19,136 nt of DNA from Bacilli bacterium (GTDB lineage Bacteria > Bacillota_I > Bacilli_A > ML615J-28 > CAG-313), in assembly GCA_900752975.1 (NCBI GenBank), contig CAADXH010000076.1, forward strand, positions 1-19,136, given 5' to 3'. Positions 1 to 8,263 of this stretch are shown here, in pieces (position 1 is the first letter of the stretch; each line of letters opens with the position of its first letter). Below the pieces are notes generated by a model. The model worked only from the letters and a program-made list of their open reading frames with translations. It searched no databases and was not told where the DNA came from. A program made the position numbers and the translations under genes.

Positions 1-125
1 AGGGAAAGAGTGAAGGTGTAGTTCTTGGAATAATGAGCAATATGTTCAAGTTAGCAGGCGCTGTTATTGTTGCTGGAGTGGTTAGCTCATTTGTAAGTGC
101 AACCCTTATTTATTTAATAAGATAG
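1..125 (+). CDS. spoVAC: SpoVAC, C-terminal end (partial, runs off the left edge)
   Basis: The frame starting at base 3 reads 40 codons to a TAG at 123-125 and begins before the window. The peptide GKSEGVVLGIMSNMFKLAGA followed by a hydrophobic helix ending SATLIYLIR resembles the last membrane segment of SpoVAC, a membrane subunit of the SpoVA complex that moves dipicolinic acid into the forespore and releases it at germination. The identification is supported by spoVAD starting one base after the stop, the gene order seen in Bacillus. Only the C-terminus is visible, so the length and the start of the gene cannot be judged. Confidence 0.85.
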   Translation, partial: GKSEGVVLGIMSNMFKLAGAVIVAGVVSSFVSATLIYLIR

Positions 126-126
126 T

Positions 127-1134
127 ATGAAGAAAATAGGAAGGAATAGTTTAATATTTGACGATGTTTTTATCGAAAATACATCGGTGGTGACAGGGCC
201 CAAAGAAAAAGATGGTCCTATTGGCAATTACTATGATTATAGTTATGATAATAACTATTGTAATGAAAAAACATGGGAAAAAGCTGAAATAGCTTTAGTC
301 AAAAAAGCTTTTGAAATTGTATGTATAAAAGAAAAATTAGGGCCTAATGAAATTGATGTTATGTTTGGCGGAGATTTGAATAACCAAATTGCCATTAGCA
401 CCTATGCAATGCGTAATACTTTTATACCATTTTTTGGTACATTTGCGGCGTGTTCAACCATTACGGAAAATATTATATTGGGAAGCATTTACGTAGATAC
501 TTTAAAAAATGCTAAAGTTTTAGTGTCTAGTTCGAGTCATAATGCGACTAGTGAAAGACAGTTTCGGTATCCAACAGAATATGGTGGTCAAAAACCAACA
601 TCAATGACTTTTACTGCAACAGCGGCTGGCATGTGTTTACTAGGTAGTAGACGAACTAATATACGAGTAAAATCGGGAACAATAGGGAAAATTATTGACG
701 TTAAGCAAAAGGATGCACAAGATATGGGGCGTGTCATGGCTCCTAGTGCGGCAGAAACATTATTCGATCATTTAACTAATTTTGGCGAAACTATCAATGA
801 TTACGATGCAATAATAACCGGAGATTTATCAATTTATGGTAGTGAACTCTTCATAAAGTGTTGTGCTGAAAATGGTATAATGGTTAGAGATAAACACCAA
901 GATGCCGGCAAAAATTTGTATGATATAAAGCGGCAAAAGGTTTTTGCGGGTGGAAGTGGTTGTGGATGCATAACGGCATATTTATTAAGTTATGTAGTTG
1001 CAGAAATAGTAAAAGGTACATTTAAAAGGGTGTTAGTACTTGCTACAGGTGCACTACTAAATCCGGTGATGATAGCTCAAAAAGACACAATTCCATGTAT
1101 TAGTCATGCAATATCTTTAGAAAGGTGTGATTAA
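127..1134 (+). CDS. spoVAD: Stage V sporulation protein AD
   Basis: 335 residues, the usual family length. SpoVAD is the soluble, thiolase-fold subunit of the SpoVA complex that binds dipicolinic acid at the forespore inner membrane. Family signatures seen are FFGTFAACSTITEN near residues 101-114 (with the cysteine at the position of a thiolase-type motif), the block SSSSHNATSERQFRYPTEYG near residues 135-154, and the glycine-rich GGSGCGCI near the C-terminus. It begins one base after the spoVAC stop with no good ribosome binding site of its own, so translation is probably coupled to spoVAC. The stop TAA abuts the ATG of spoVAE directly. The family as a whole is expressed late in the forespore under sigma-G; that promoter would lie outside the window. 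Confidence 0.95.
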   Translation: MKKIGRNSLIFDDVFIENTSVVTGPKEKDGPIGNYYDYSYDNNYCNEKTWEKAEIALVKKAFEIVCIKEKLGPNEIDVMFGGDLNNQIAISTYAMRNTFIPFFGTFAACSTITENIILGSIYVDTLKNAKVLVSSSSHNATSERQFRYPTEYGGQKPTSMTFTATAAGMCLLGSRRTNIRVKSGTIGKIIDVKQKDAQDMGRVMAPSAAETLFDHLTNFGETINDYDAIITGDLSIYGSELFIKCCAENGIMVRDKHQDAGKNLYDIKRQKVFAGGSGCGCITAYLLSYVVAEIVKGTFKRVLVLATGALLNPVMIAQKDTIPCISHAISLERCD

Positions 1135-1485
1135 ATGAATTTTTTATTAGCTTTTTTAGTTTGTGGTGCTATTTGTATGATAGCTCAATTAATTATGGAT
1201 TTGTGTAAATTGTTACCAATCCATTTAACAGTTATTTATGTTATTTTAGGCTCATTTTTAGAGTGCTTTGGGTTGTATGATAAATTAATAAAATTTGCAG
1301 GTGGAGGTGCTTTAGTGCCAATTTCATCATTTGGTCATTCACTTACACATGCAGCCCTTAAAGCTGCTGAAGAAAGTGGTATTATTGGCTTATTTACTGG
1401 GATTTTTGACATAACATCAAGTGGAATATCAGCCGCAATTTTCTCATCGTTTATTATTGCATTAATTTTTAAACCACGAGGTTAG
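1135..1485 (+). CDS. spoVAE: Stage V sporulation protein AE (SpoVAEb type)
   Basis: 116 residues, nearly all hydrophobic, with about four membrane segments (roughly 2-24, 28-50, a shorter one near 76-90 and 92-113). It matches the SpoVAE/SpoVAEb family, a channel-type membrane subunit for dipicolinic acid transport together with SpoVAC. The conserved glycine-rich centre GGGALVPISSFGHSLTHAAL is present near residues 56-75. The ATG follows the spoVAD stop immediately and has an upstream AAAGGTGTGATT that can serve as ribosome binding site. The small soluble SpoVAEa gene that follows SpoVAEb in Bacillus is absent here: the next gene starts one base after this stop and is spoVAF. Confidence 0.92.
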   Translation: MNFLLAFLVCGAICMIAQLIMDLCKLLPIHLTVIYVILGSFLECFGLYDKLIKFAGGGALVPISSFGHSLTHAALKAAEESGIIGLFTGIFDITSSGISAAIFSSFIIALIFKPRG

Positions 1486-1486
1486 A

Positions 1487-2893
1487 ATGAGCACATCAAT
1501 TCAATGTCAATCAATAGACGATTTATTAGGCTTAAATATTACGTTTGATATTGTCAAAAGAACAATAAAAAACAAAAACGATTTAACTTTTACTTTTTAT
1601 TATGACTCCTTTCTCTCAAATAGTCTTAAAATATCGCGACTAATTACAAGTTTTATTAAAATTAAAGATCAAATAAATGAAAAAAATCTAAAAGAGGTAG
1701 TAAGTAATAATCTAATTGCCGAAAATCTTGAATTTACCAAAAATATAGATACTGCTTCAAAAGCAGTATTTAATGGTGATTTATTAGTTATTTGCAATGA
1801 AAGTAACTTAATGTTCATAACTGAAACGAAAGAGTATCCTTCAAGATCAATTAGTGAACCAGATGGTGAAAAAGTCGTGAGAGGCAGTCGTGATGGATTT
1901 ACTGAAAATTTTGCCACAAACATTGGTTTAATTAGAAGAAGAATAAAAACAGGAAATTTAGGAATGAAAATATATGAAATAGGAACGATTAGTAAAACTA
2001 GAGTTGCTCTTATTTACTTAAAAGATATTATTAAACCAGATGTTTTACAGGAGATAATGCGGAAATTAGAAAAAATTAAAGTTAAGGAATTGACAATGAG
2101 TGATAAAGCTTTAGAGGAACTTCTAGTGAATCACCGCTATAGTCCTTATCCACTTGTCAAATACACAGAAAGACCTGATACGTTAGCTATTCATTTATAC
2201 CAGGGAATGTTTGGGATAATTGTTGATACCTCTCCTAGTGCTATTTTGGGTCCTGTTAGTATTTTTGATCATTTACAACATGCTGAAGAATTTAGGCAAA
2301 CCGTTGTTGCAGGTTCATATTTAAGATTAATTAGAATAATTGGAATTATTATTGCTTTTTTTAGTATTCCTTTATGGTATGCTTTAACAGATTATAATTT
2401 ACCAACTGTTTTAAAACCATTTATTTCGAATAATCATAATCATAACATTCTTTTTATACAATTAATTACTGTATTAATAGGAATTGAATTAATTAGAATG
2501 GCTTCAATTCATACACCAAGTGCTCTTTCAACATCTATGGGGCTTGTTTCAGGATTAATAATTGGTGATGTTGCCATAAAAGTTGGTTTATTTACTGAAC
2601 AAATTGTTATTTTAGCCGCAATATCTGCCATCGGCTCGTATATAACCCCTAGTTATGAATTATCACTCGCAAATAAAATGGCGAATATTTTCTTACTAAT
2701 AAGTGTGTATTTCTTTAAGATGCCTGGCTTTATTTGCGGAGTTGTCTTACTTGTGACATATTTAGCTTGTTTAAAGAGTTTTAATAGACCTTACCTTTAT
2801 CCTCTTATCCCTTTTAATATTAAAAATTTGATAAAGCAATTATATAGAATACCATATAAGCATAAAGAGAAAACTAAACATAACACTAAATAG
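1487..2893 (+). CDS. spoVAF: SpoVAF / GerA-family spore germination protein
   Basis: 468 residues, slightly shorter than Bacillus SpoVAF. The first 275 or so residues form the soluble GerA-type domain (contains the motif GSRDGFTENFATNIGLIRRR near 132-151, and a TSPSAILGP stretch near 255), followed by four to five membrane segments from about residue 279 to 440 and a short basic tail. It belongs to the same family as the A subunits of germinant receptors (GerAA); position right after spoVAE favours SpoVAF, which in Bacillus assists germination as a channel-like partner of the receptors. GAGG lies 6 bases before the ATG. It ends the operon; a weak hairpin follows. A GerAA proper cannot be excluded on sequence alone, but no gerB or gerC gene follows. 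Confidence 0.9.
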   Translation: MSTSIQCQSIDDLLGLNITFDIVKRTIKNKNDLTFTFYYDSFLSNSLKISRLITSFIKIKDQINEKNLKEVVSNNLIAENLEFTKNIDTASKAVFNGDLLVICNESNLMFITETKEYPSRSISEPDGEKVVRGSRDGFTENFATNIGLIRRRIKTGNLGMKIYEIGTISKTRVALIYLKDIIKPDVLQEIMRKLEKIKVKELTMSDKALEELLVNHRYSPYPLVKYTERPDTLAIHLYQGMFGIIVDTSPSAILGPVSIFDHLQHAEEFRQTVVAGSYLRLIRIIGIIIAFFSIPLWYALTDYNLPTVLKPFISNNHNHNILFIQLITVLIGIELIRMASIHTPSALSTSMGLVSGLIIGDVAIKVGLFTEQIVILAAISAIGSYITPSYELSLANKMANIFLLISVYFFKMPGFICGVVLLVTYLACLKSFNRPYLYPLIPFNIKNLIKQLYRIPYKHKEKTKHNTK

Positions 2894-2910
2894 GTTTGTT
2901 TAGCTTTTTC
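2871..2910 (+). terminator. Possible weak terminator after spoVAF
   Basis: CTAAACA (2874-2880) can pair with TGTTTAG (2897-2903) across a 16-base loop, and the stem is followed by CTTTTTCT. The stem is AT-rich and its first arm lies inside the last codons of spoVAF, so it would be a weak terminator at best. Confidence 0.4.
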
Positions 2911-2925
2911 TATTAATCGCTTTAA

Positions 2926-2954
2926 TTGAAAAAAACTTAAGAAAATGATATAAT
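2926..2954 (+). promoter_or_regulatory. Vegetative promoter for the RNase J gene
   Basis: TTGAAA (2926-2931), a 17-base spacer, and TATAAT (2949-2954) with TG at 2946-2947 giving an extended -10. This is a near-ideal housekeeping sigma factor promoter, about 60 bases upstream of the RNase J start, with a leader of about 60 bases that shows no obvious structure. Confidence 0.8.
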
Positions 2955-3020
2955 TAACTGCATATTGTTTGTCTATTAATAATACTAATTATAGAAATAT
3001 TTAAGAAAGGAGGAAAAGAA

Positions 3021-4706
3021 ATGGCTAATTTGAAAATAATGGCTCTTGGGGGACTTGGTGAAGATGGAAAAAATCTATATATTGTTGAAACCGATGAATC
3101 AATATTCATTCTTGATGCCGGTTTACGATACCCCGATATTGATATGTATGGTGTCGATGCCGTAGTACCAGATATTAGTTATTTAATGGAACGAAAAAAT
3201 AAAATTGCTGGTATTTTTGTTTCTCATGGACATGAAGATAATATTGGGGCTATTCCATATTTATTAAGAAATTTACCTATTAATGTTTACGGCACGCATT
3301 TTACTATTAGTTTAATTGAAAATTTATTAACAGATAATAAAATGGATATTAAGAAATTTAGATTATATCGCATTAACGAAAATAAGGTGTTAAATTTTAA
3401 AGGTGTAAAAGTTGAGTTTTTTAATACTACCCATAGCTTACCTGAATCAATTGGTATTGCTATTCACACTGCAGATGGTACGATTATTTATGCAACTGAT
3501 TTTAATTTTGCTCCAACAGGGGAAGATCACTACACAACTAGTTTTAGTAAAATCACCGATCTTGGTAAAGGCAAAGTTCTAGCTCTTATGAGTGAAAGTG
3601 TAGGTACAACTTCACTTGGTAGAGTTAGCAATGATATGATGTTAGAACATAATTTTAATAATATTTTAACTCATGCTAAAAGTAGAATCATCGTTGCCGC
3701 ATATTCATCAGATTTAAAGCGTATACAGAAAATTATTAATTTAGCAATTGAAGAAAATCGTAAAATTGCTTTTGTTGGTTATAAGGGCGTTAAATTTGTT
3801 GAAACCGCAATGCTAAATAATTATTTGAAAGTACCGGAAGGTAAACTAGTAACACTAAAACCTTATTCTGAAACTAATCGAAATGATGATGATAATTTAG
3901 TAGTTATTGTACATGGTAAACGAGAAGAAGCATATTCATTATTAGTTAAAATGGTTTTAGGTGATGATAAATTTATTCGTTTGACTCCAAATGATCAAAT
4001 AATTGTAATGTGTCCACCTGTTTCAGGAACGGAAAAACTTGCGACAAATGCGATAAATACATTATATCGTTATGATATGAATTTAACGACATATGATAGG
4101 AATATTTTAAGACCATCGCATGCGACAAGTGATGATTTAAAATTAATGTATTCTGTCTTGAAACCAAAATATATTATTCCAATTAAAGGTGAATACCGAC
4201 ATATGTATGAACAATTACTTGTAGCTTTAGACTTTGGTTTTGAACGTAATAGAGTCTTACTTACTGATAATGGTGAAATATTAAACTTTAAAGATGGTAA
4301 ACCAATAGATCGTAGTAAAACAAAAGTTGGTGATGTTTTTGTTGATGGATCGTTGACTGGTGATGTTAATGAAGAAGTGATAAAGGATAGAGAAACTTTA
4401 TCGACCGATGGAGCGTTAGTGATAACAATGTATTACGATATTAGACAGCGAAAAGTTGTAAAAAAGGTAAATGTAATATCCAAGGGAATTGTCGGAAAGA
4501 TGGAAGATGAAGAATTAACAAAAAAAGTCTGTGAACTTTCTAGAAGCATTTTTGAAAATTCATTATGGCGTAAGAATTATTCACTAGAACAAGCAGAAAA
4601 GACCATAAATGATGAAATTACTAAACTAATATTTAGAACGACAAAACATAAACCTTTAATTGTGTTTGTTCCAATTGAGGTTAATGGTATAAAAGCAAAA
4701 AATTAA
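3021..4706 (+). CDS. rnjB: Ribonuclease J family protein, J2-like
   Basis: 561 residues, the normal RNase J length: metallo-beta-lactamase core, beta-CASP insert and a C-terminal domain from about residue 450. RNase J enzymes degrade and process RNA by endonuclease and 5'-exonuclease action. The opening GGLGEDGKNLY and the DAGLRYPDIDMYG segment are typical. The metal site is incomplete: the HxHxDH motif reads HGHEDN (H69, H71, D73, but N74 in place of histidine), and the HGEYR motif reads KGEYR (K389). H138, D160 and H367 are kept. From memory, Bacillus RnjB carries similar substitutions (N at both places) while RnjA keeps both histidines, so I assign it to the J2 type, which acts as a partner of J1. 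J1 is not in this window. AAAGGAGG precedes the ATG. Monocistronic by position. Confidence 0.85.
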   Translation: MANLKIMALGGLGEDGKNLYIVETDESIFILDAGLRYPDIDMYGVDAVVPDISYLMERKNKIAGIFVSHGHEDNIGAIPYLLRNLPINVYGTHFTISLIENLLTDNKMDIKKFRLYRINENKVLNFKGVKVEFFNTTHSLPESIGIAIHTADGTIIYATDFNFAPTGEDHYTTSFSKITDLGKGKVLALMSESVGTTSLGRVSNDMMLEHNFNNILTHAKSRIIVAAYSSDLKRIQKIINLAIEENRKIAFVGYKGVKFVETAMLNNYLKVPEGKLVTLKPYSETNRNDDDNLVVIVHGKREEAYSLLVKMVLGDDKFIRLTPNDQIIVMCPPVSGTEKLATNAINTLYRYDMNLTTYDRNILRPSHATSDDLKLMYSVLKPKYIIPIKGEYRHMYEQLLVALDFGFERNRVLLTDNGEILNFKDGKPIDRSKTKVGDVFVDGSLTGDVNEEVIKDRETLSTDGALVITMYYDIRQRKVVKKVNVISKGIVGKMEDEELTKKVCELSRSIFENSLWRKNYSLEQAEKTINDEITKLIFRTTKHKPLIVFVPIEVNGIKAKN

Positions 4707-4713
4707 AACAAGA

Positions 4714-4745
4714 TTGACATTATTTAATAGTTATTAACATATACT
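4714..4745 (+). promoter_or_regulatory. Possible promoter before the unrecognised gene
   Basis: A perfect TTGACA (4714-4719) lies in the short gap after the RNase J gene. The best -10, TATACT (4740-4745), gives a 20-base spacer, which is long; CATATA at 4738-4743 gives 18. If the first is used, transcription would begin almost at the GTG at 4753. Confidence 0.4.
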
Positions 4746-4761
4746 TACACGGGTGATGATG

Positions 4762-5430
4762 ATGAACTATTTAATAAGTCAATCTTTTAATATAAATTAC
4801 TATGATTATTCGATTATTGAAGAACAATTTATTAAGAAAACTTATGAATTAGGGACTACTTATCCCTTCAAATGGTACGAGTTTATCAATAAAATAATTG
4901 GTAATAGAGAAGTAACATACTTTAAAGATACTACAATGATTATCAATTTATTAAATCTTGACTTACCACAAGTTAAAATTTTATTTGAAATTCTAAAGAA
5001 TTACTTGAAAAATAACTTATTAAAAAAAATATTGTACAAACGAGAGTACATAATAGTTCATTTTCATACTATTAAAACTAAAGAAATTTTTGAAAAAAAG
5101 AACTTATGGATGGCTGTATGTTGCTATTATATGCTTAAAGATGAAAATAGTGAAGCCGAAATATTTCTGAGAGGGGTCATTCAAAAGGAAAATACTAAGG
5201 AACTTGTTGATTTAGTAGTTTCTGATAATAATAAAATATACTTAATAAATGTGACAACACCACTTAAAAATGATTATGATGATAGTGAAGTAGTTTACTT
5301 ATACTATGAAAAAAGTCGAAACCTAAAAATTCCATCACATACCAAATTATTGCGTTTTTCTTTTGACCGTAATCAATTGTTGAATAATTTTGAACACATT
5401 AAGGTGCTAGAGCACATATCACAAGAATGA
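4762..5430 (+). CDS. Unrecognised protein, 222 residues
   Basis: I do not recognise this protein. The gene begins with GTG-ATG-ATG-ATG (4753-4764), so four in-frame starts are possible. I chose ATG 4762 because GGTGAT (4752-4757), which matches the anti-Shine-Dalgarno tail, would be spaced correctly for it. The protein is soluble, rich in Asn, Ile, Lys and Tyr, with no membrane segment or signal peptide. A helical stretch rich in Leu and Lys lies near residues 65-95. The C-terminal third contains ELVDLVVSDNNKIYLINVTT, a strand-Asp-strand pattern that faintly recalls restriction-endonuclease-like folds, but the expected acidic-x-lysine pair is not present, so I make no functional call. It sits between the RNase J gene and phoH, with codon use like its neighbours. 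Confidence 0.75.
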   Translation: MNYLISQSFNINYYDYSIIEEQFIKKTYELGTTYPFKWYEFINKIIGNREVTYFKDTTMIINLLNLDLPQVKILFEILKNYLKNNLLKKILYKREYIIVHFHTIKTKEIFEKKNLWMAVCCYYMLKDENSEAEIFLRGVIQKENTKELVDLVVSDNNKIYLINVTTPLKNDYDDSEVVYLYYEKSRNLKIPSHTKLLRFSFDRNQLLNNFEHIKVLEHISQE

Positions 5431-5482
5431 TAATACATATATTTGTTTTATCTTTCTTTTTTAATGCAAAATATAAAAAATA

Positions 5483-5491
5483 TGGTATAAT
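5483..5491 (+). promoter_or_regulatory. Extended -10 promoter of the phoH-recO operon
   Basis: TGGTATAAT, an extended -10, lies 21 bases before the phoH ATG. No good -35 hexamer is found 16-18 bases upstream, so recognition probably depends on the TG extension. Confidence 0.65.
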
Positions 5492-5511
5492 AAAAGTATA
5501 GGAGTGATACA

Positions 5512-6498
5512 ATGGCAACATTTGAATTGTGGACTTTTAATGATTTACATGCGGAACAAATCTTGATAGGTCCATTAAATAAAAATATAAATTTATTAGA
5601 AATGGAACTTGGAGTTAAAATTGATCATATTAACAACAAGTTATTAATGGAAGAAAACGATTCAAACCGGAAGGTTGAACCATTACTTAAAGAAATTATT
5701 AGTATGCTTAGTGAACTTATAGAGGAAAATATAGCTTGGCAAGAGAGAGACTTAATATACATTATTCAAAGCTTTAAAGATAGCAAAGATTTTGAAATAA
5801 CACATGCGGGTATTAAGAATTTTTACATAAACAAAAAGATTATTATTCATACTCGTGAGGGACAAAAAGTATATCCAAAAACCATTAATCAAATGATTTA
5901 TCTAGAAGCCATGCAAAAGAACAGCATTATATTTGCTAAAGGTGCAGCAGGAAGTGGTAAAACTTATTTAGCAGTCGCATTTGCGATTAGCTTGCTTAAG
6001 AAGAGTCAAATAAGAAAAATCATTATAACTAGACCTGTAGTAGAAGCTGGTGAAAAACTCGGATTTTTGCCAGGTGACTTAAAAGAAAAAGTTGACCCAT
6101 ACTTGATACCAATTTATGATGCTTTATATGATTTCTTGGGAAAAGAACAAACTGAAAGATACATCGAAAAAGGAACTATTGAAATAGCACCTCTTGCTTA
6201 TATGAGAGGAAGAACTTTAGACAGTGCGGTTATAATTTTAGATGAAGCACAAAATACAACGACAAATCAAATGAAAATGTTTGTGACACGTTTAGGATTT
6301 AATTCCAAAATGATTATAACTGGTGACATTACACAAATTGATTTACCTAATCGAGAAAAATCGGGATTAATTGAGGCTACAGAATTACTTCAACATTTAG
6401 AAGGTGTTTCTATAATTTCGTTTAACCGTTTTGATGTAATGCGTCATCCTTTAGTTTCTAAAATTATCTCAAGATATGAAGGTGGTACCCATGATTAA
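5512..6498 (+). CDS. phoH: PhoH family ATPase
   Basis: 328 residues, the usual PhoH length. The Walker A motif GAAGSGKT lies at residues 144-151 and the Walker B DEAQ at 244-247, within a P-loop helicase-like ATPase domain that fills the C-terminal two thirds. The N-terminal 110 residues form the accessory region typical of the family. PhoH proteins are cytoplasmic ATPases. The exact role is unsettled, but the conserved neighbourhood with ybeY points to RNA metabolism. A very good ribosome binding site, AGGAGTGAT (5500-5508), precedes the ATG. It is the first gene of an operon that continues to recO, and its last eight bases overlap the start of ybeY. In Bacillus the order is phoH-ybeY-dgkA-cdd-era; here dgkA is missing. 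Confidence 0.95.
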   Translation: MATFELWTFNDLHAEQILIGPLNKNINLLEMELGVKIDHINNKLLMEENDSNRKVEPLLKEIISMLSELIEENIAWQERDLIYIIQSFKDSKDFEITHAGIKNFYINKKIIIHTREGQKVYPKTINQMIYLEAMQKNSIIFAKGAAGSGKTYLAVAFAISLLKKSQIRKIIITRPVVEAGEKLGFLPGDLKEKVDPYLIPIYDALYDFLGKEQTERYIEKGTIEIAPLAYMRGRTLDSAVIILDEAQNTTTNQMKMFVTRLGFNSKMIITGDITQIDLPNREKSGLIEATELLQHLEGVSIISFNRFDVMRHPLVSKIISRYEGGTHD

Positions 6499-6943
6499 GT
6501 TTAATCTAGATGGAAAAGTACAAGCATTAGGCATTGAAAATCCTAAAGGTATAATTAAAACGATACTTCATGAAATTTGTCGATTATTAGAAATAAAAGG
6601 TAATCACGTCATAAGTTATATAATAGTTGATAATGACGAAATTCACCAAATTAATTTGACATATAGAGGAATTGACAGAGCTACTGATGTTATAACTTTT
6701 GCTTCAATTGATGATGAAAAACCAGGAAAAATACCAGAAGAATTAGGTGACATTTTTATTAGTTATGAAAAGGTATTGTCTCAAGCTGTCGAATATGGAC
6801 ATAGTACGATTCGAGAGTTTGCGTTCCTCGTCACTCATGGAGCACTTCACAGTTTGGGCTATGATCACCAAACAATTGACGATGAGAAAAAAATGTTTGA
6901 ATTACAAGATAAAATATTAAATATAATAAATATAAGGAGATAA
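6491..6943 (+). CDS. ybeY: Endoribonuclease YbeY, rRNA maturation factor
   Basis: 150 residues. YbeY is a zinc-dependent single-strand endoribonuclease involved in 16S rRNA 3' end maturation and ribosome quality control. The signature HGALHSLGYDH is intact, with zinc ligands H116, H120 and H126, and the upstream motif YRGIDRATDVITFA is typical. An in-frame ATG exists at 6476, but I chose 6491 because AAGGTGG (6479-6485) stands at the right distance before it and because the family starts close to this point. The overlap with phoH is ATGATTAA, so translation of the two is coupled. The cdd gene follows after two bases. Confidence 0.95.
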   Translation: MIKFNLDGKVQALGIENPKGIIKTILHEICRLLEIKGNHVISYIIVDNDEIHQINLTYRGIDRATDVITFASIDDEKPGKIPEELGDIFISYEKVLSQAVEYGHSTIREFAFLVTHGALHSLGYDHQTIDDEKKMFELQDKILNIINIRR

Positions 6944-6945
6944 GG

Positions 6946-7350
6946 ATGAATTTTGAAGAAAAATATAAATTAGTACATATCGGTTATAACAATGCATACG
7001 CTAAATATTCACATTTTCAAGTTGGAGCACTAGTAATTCTAAAAGATGGTAACTATGTAATAGGTTCAAATGTTGAAAATGCTTCTTATGGATTAAGCAA
7101 TTGTGCTGAGAGAACAGCTCTTTTCGCAACATATGCAAAAGGATATCGAAAAGATGATATTGAAGAATTAGTAATAATGGGCAAAAGTGATGATTTAGTT
7201 TTCCCATGTGGTGCGTGTCGCCAAGTAATTAGTGAATTAATGAACAAAGATGCTATCGTAACATTAATAAATTTAGATAAGAAAACCAAGAGCTTTACGG
7301 TTGAAGAATTGTTGCCATTTGCTTTTGGTGAGAGTGATTTAAATGAATAA
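6946..7350 (+). CDS. cdd: Cytidine deaminase
   Basis: 134 residues, the normal length of the small homotetrameric cytidine deaminases. It converts cytidine and deoxycytidine to uridine and deoxyuridine in pyrimidine salvage. The zinc site is complete: C53 and the catalytic E55 in NCAER, and C88 and C91 in PCGAC. The substrate-binding motif FQVGA is at residues 24-28 and NVENASYG at 42-49. AAGGAG (6934-6939) is the ribosome binding site. The gene overlaps era by eight bases. The operon position before era is the same as in Bacillus. Confidence 0.96.
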   Translation: MNFEEKYKLVHIGYNNAYAKYSHFQVGALVILKDGNYVIGSNVENASYGLSNCAERTALFATYAKGYRKDDIEELVIMGKSDDLVFPCGACRQVISELMNKDAIVTLINLDKKTKSFTVEELLPFAFGESDLNE

Positions 7351-8251
7351 GGCCTTTAAATCTGGATTTGTGGCTATCATTGGCCGTCCTAATGTTGGAA
7401 AGAGTACCCTTCTCAACCAATTTTTGAAACAAAAAATTGTAATTGTTTCGCCGAAAGCTCAAACAACAAGAAACAAAATTCAAGGCATTTATACTGACGA
7501 TGAAGCACAAATTGTTTTTATTGATACTCCAGGGTTCCATAAACCAAAGACAGAACTTGGTAAAATAATGAATGATTATGTTAGTAGCGCCTTAGCAGGG
7601 GTTGATGTTGTTTTGCTAATGTGTGATGTTACAAAGAAAATAGCAGATGAAGATAAAACGATGATTAGTGAACTTTTAAAAACAAAAATTCCAACAATTC
7701 TAGTTGGTAATAAGGTAGACTTAATAAAAGATCAAGATGAACTTATTGCGAATATGGATTCATATCGTGCTGTTTTTCCATTTGTTAGTGGTATTTCGAT
7801 TAGTGCAAGTAACGATTATCAAGTTGATGAATTGATAAAATTAATTAAAAGTAATTTAAAACCAGGACCAATGTATTATCCTGAGGACCAATTATTAGAT
7901 CAACCTGAAAGATTTGTGGTAGCCGAAATAATTAGAGAAAAAATTCTCTTAAAGACTGATGATGAAGTACCACATAGTGTGGCTGTAGAAATAGAAAGTT
8001 TTAAGGGAAGACCTAATAAGCCTGATTTAATTGAAATTCACGCAACCATCGTTGTAGAAAGACAATCACAAAAGAAAATAATTATAGGTTCAAAGGGCCA
8101 AAAAATAAAAGAAATTGGCATTCTTGCAAGACAAGATATTGCAAAATTGTTAGGCACTAAAGTTTATTTGGAACTATTTGTCAAAGTAGAAGAAAACTGG
8201 CGAAACCACAAAATGCAACTTTCAAATTTTGGATATACAAAAGATGTATAA
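7343..8251 (+). CDS. era: GTPase Era
   Basis: 302 residues, standard for Era. Era binds the 3' end of 16S rRNA during small-subunit assembly. The G1 motif GRPNVGKST is at residues 14-22, G3 DTPGFHK starts at D61, G4 NKVD is at 123-126, and a SAS-type G5 lies near 153. The C-terminal KH domain has the IIGSKGQKIKEIG loop at 247-259. It starts within the last codons of cdd (8-base overlap), with a GGTGAGAGTGAT stretch upstream as ribosome binding site. It fits the functional theme of the cluster, with YbeY acting on the same end of 16S rRNA. Confidence 0.97.
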   Translation: MNKAFKSGFVAIIGRPNVGKSTLLNQFLKQKIVIVSPKAQTTRNKIQGIYTDDEAQIVFIDTPGFHKPKTELGKIMNDYVSSALAGVDVVLLMCDVTKKIADEDKTMISELLKTKIPTILVGNKVDLIKDQDELIANMDSYRAVFPFVSGISISASNDYQVDELIKLIKSNLKPGPMYYPEDQLLDQPERFVVAEIIREKILLKTDDEVPHSVAVEIESFKGRPNKPDLIEIHATIVVERQSQKKIIIGSKGQKIKEIGILARQDIAKLLGTKVYLELFVKVEENWRNHKMQLSNFGYTKDV

Positions 8252-8263
8252 AAAGTAAAAAAA

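Noticed and set aside
5404..5415. Inverted repeat GTGCT-AG-AGCAC near the end of the unrecognised gene
   Set aside because: A loop of two bases is too small for that stem, and no T run follows, so I do not call it a terminator.
6476..6490. Upstream ATG of ybeY at 6476
   Set aside because: The better ribosome binding site is AAGGTGG just before 6491, and the extra five residues are not usual for the family.
7295..7540. 81-codon minus-strand frame across the cdd/era junction, and other short antisense frames
   Set aside because: All lie opposite genes with intact conserved motifs, without starts or ribosome binding sites of their own.
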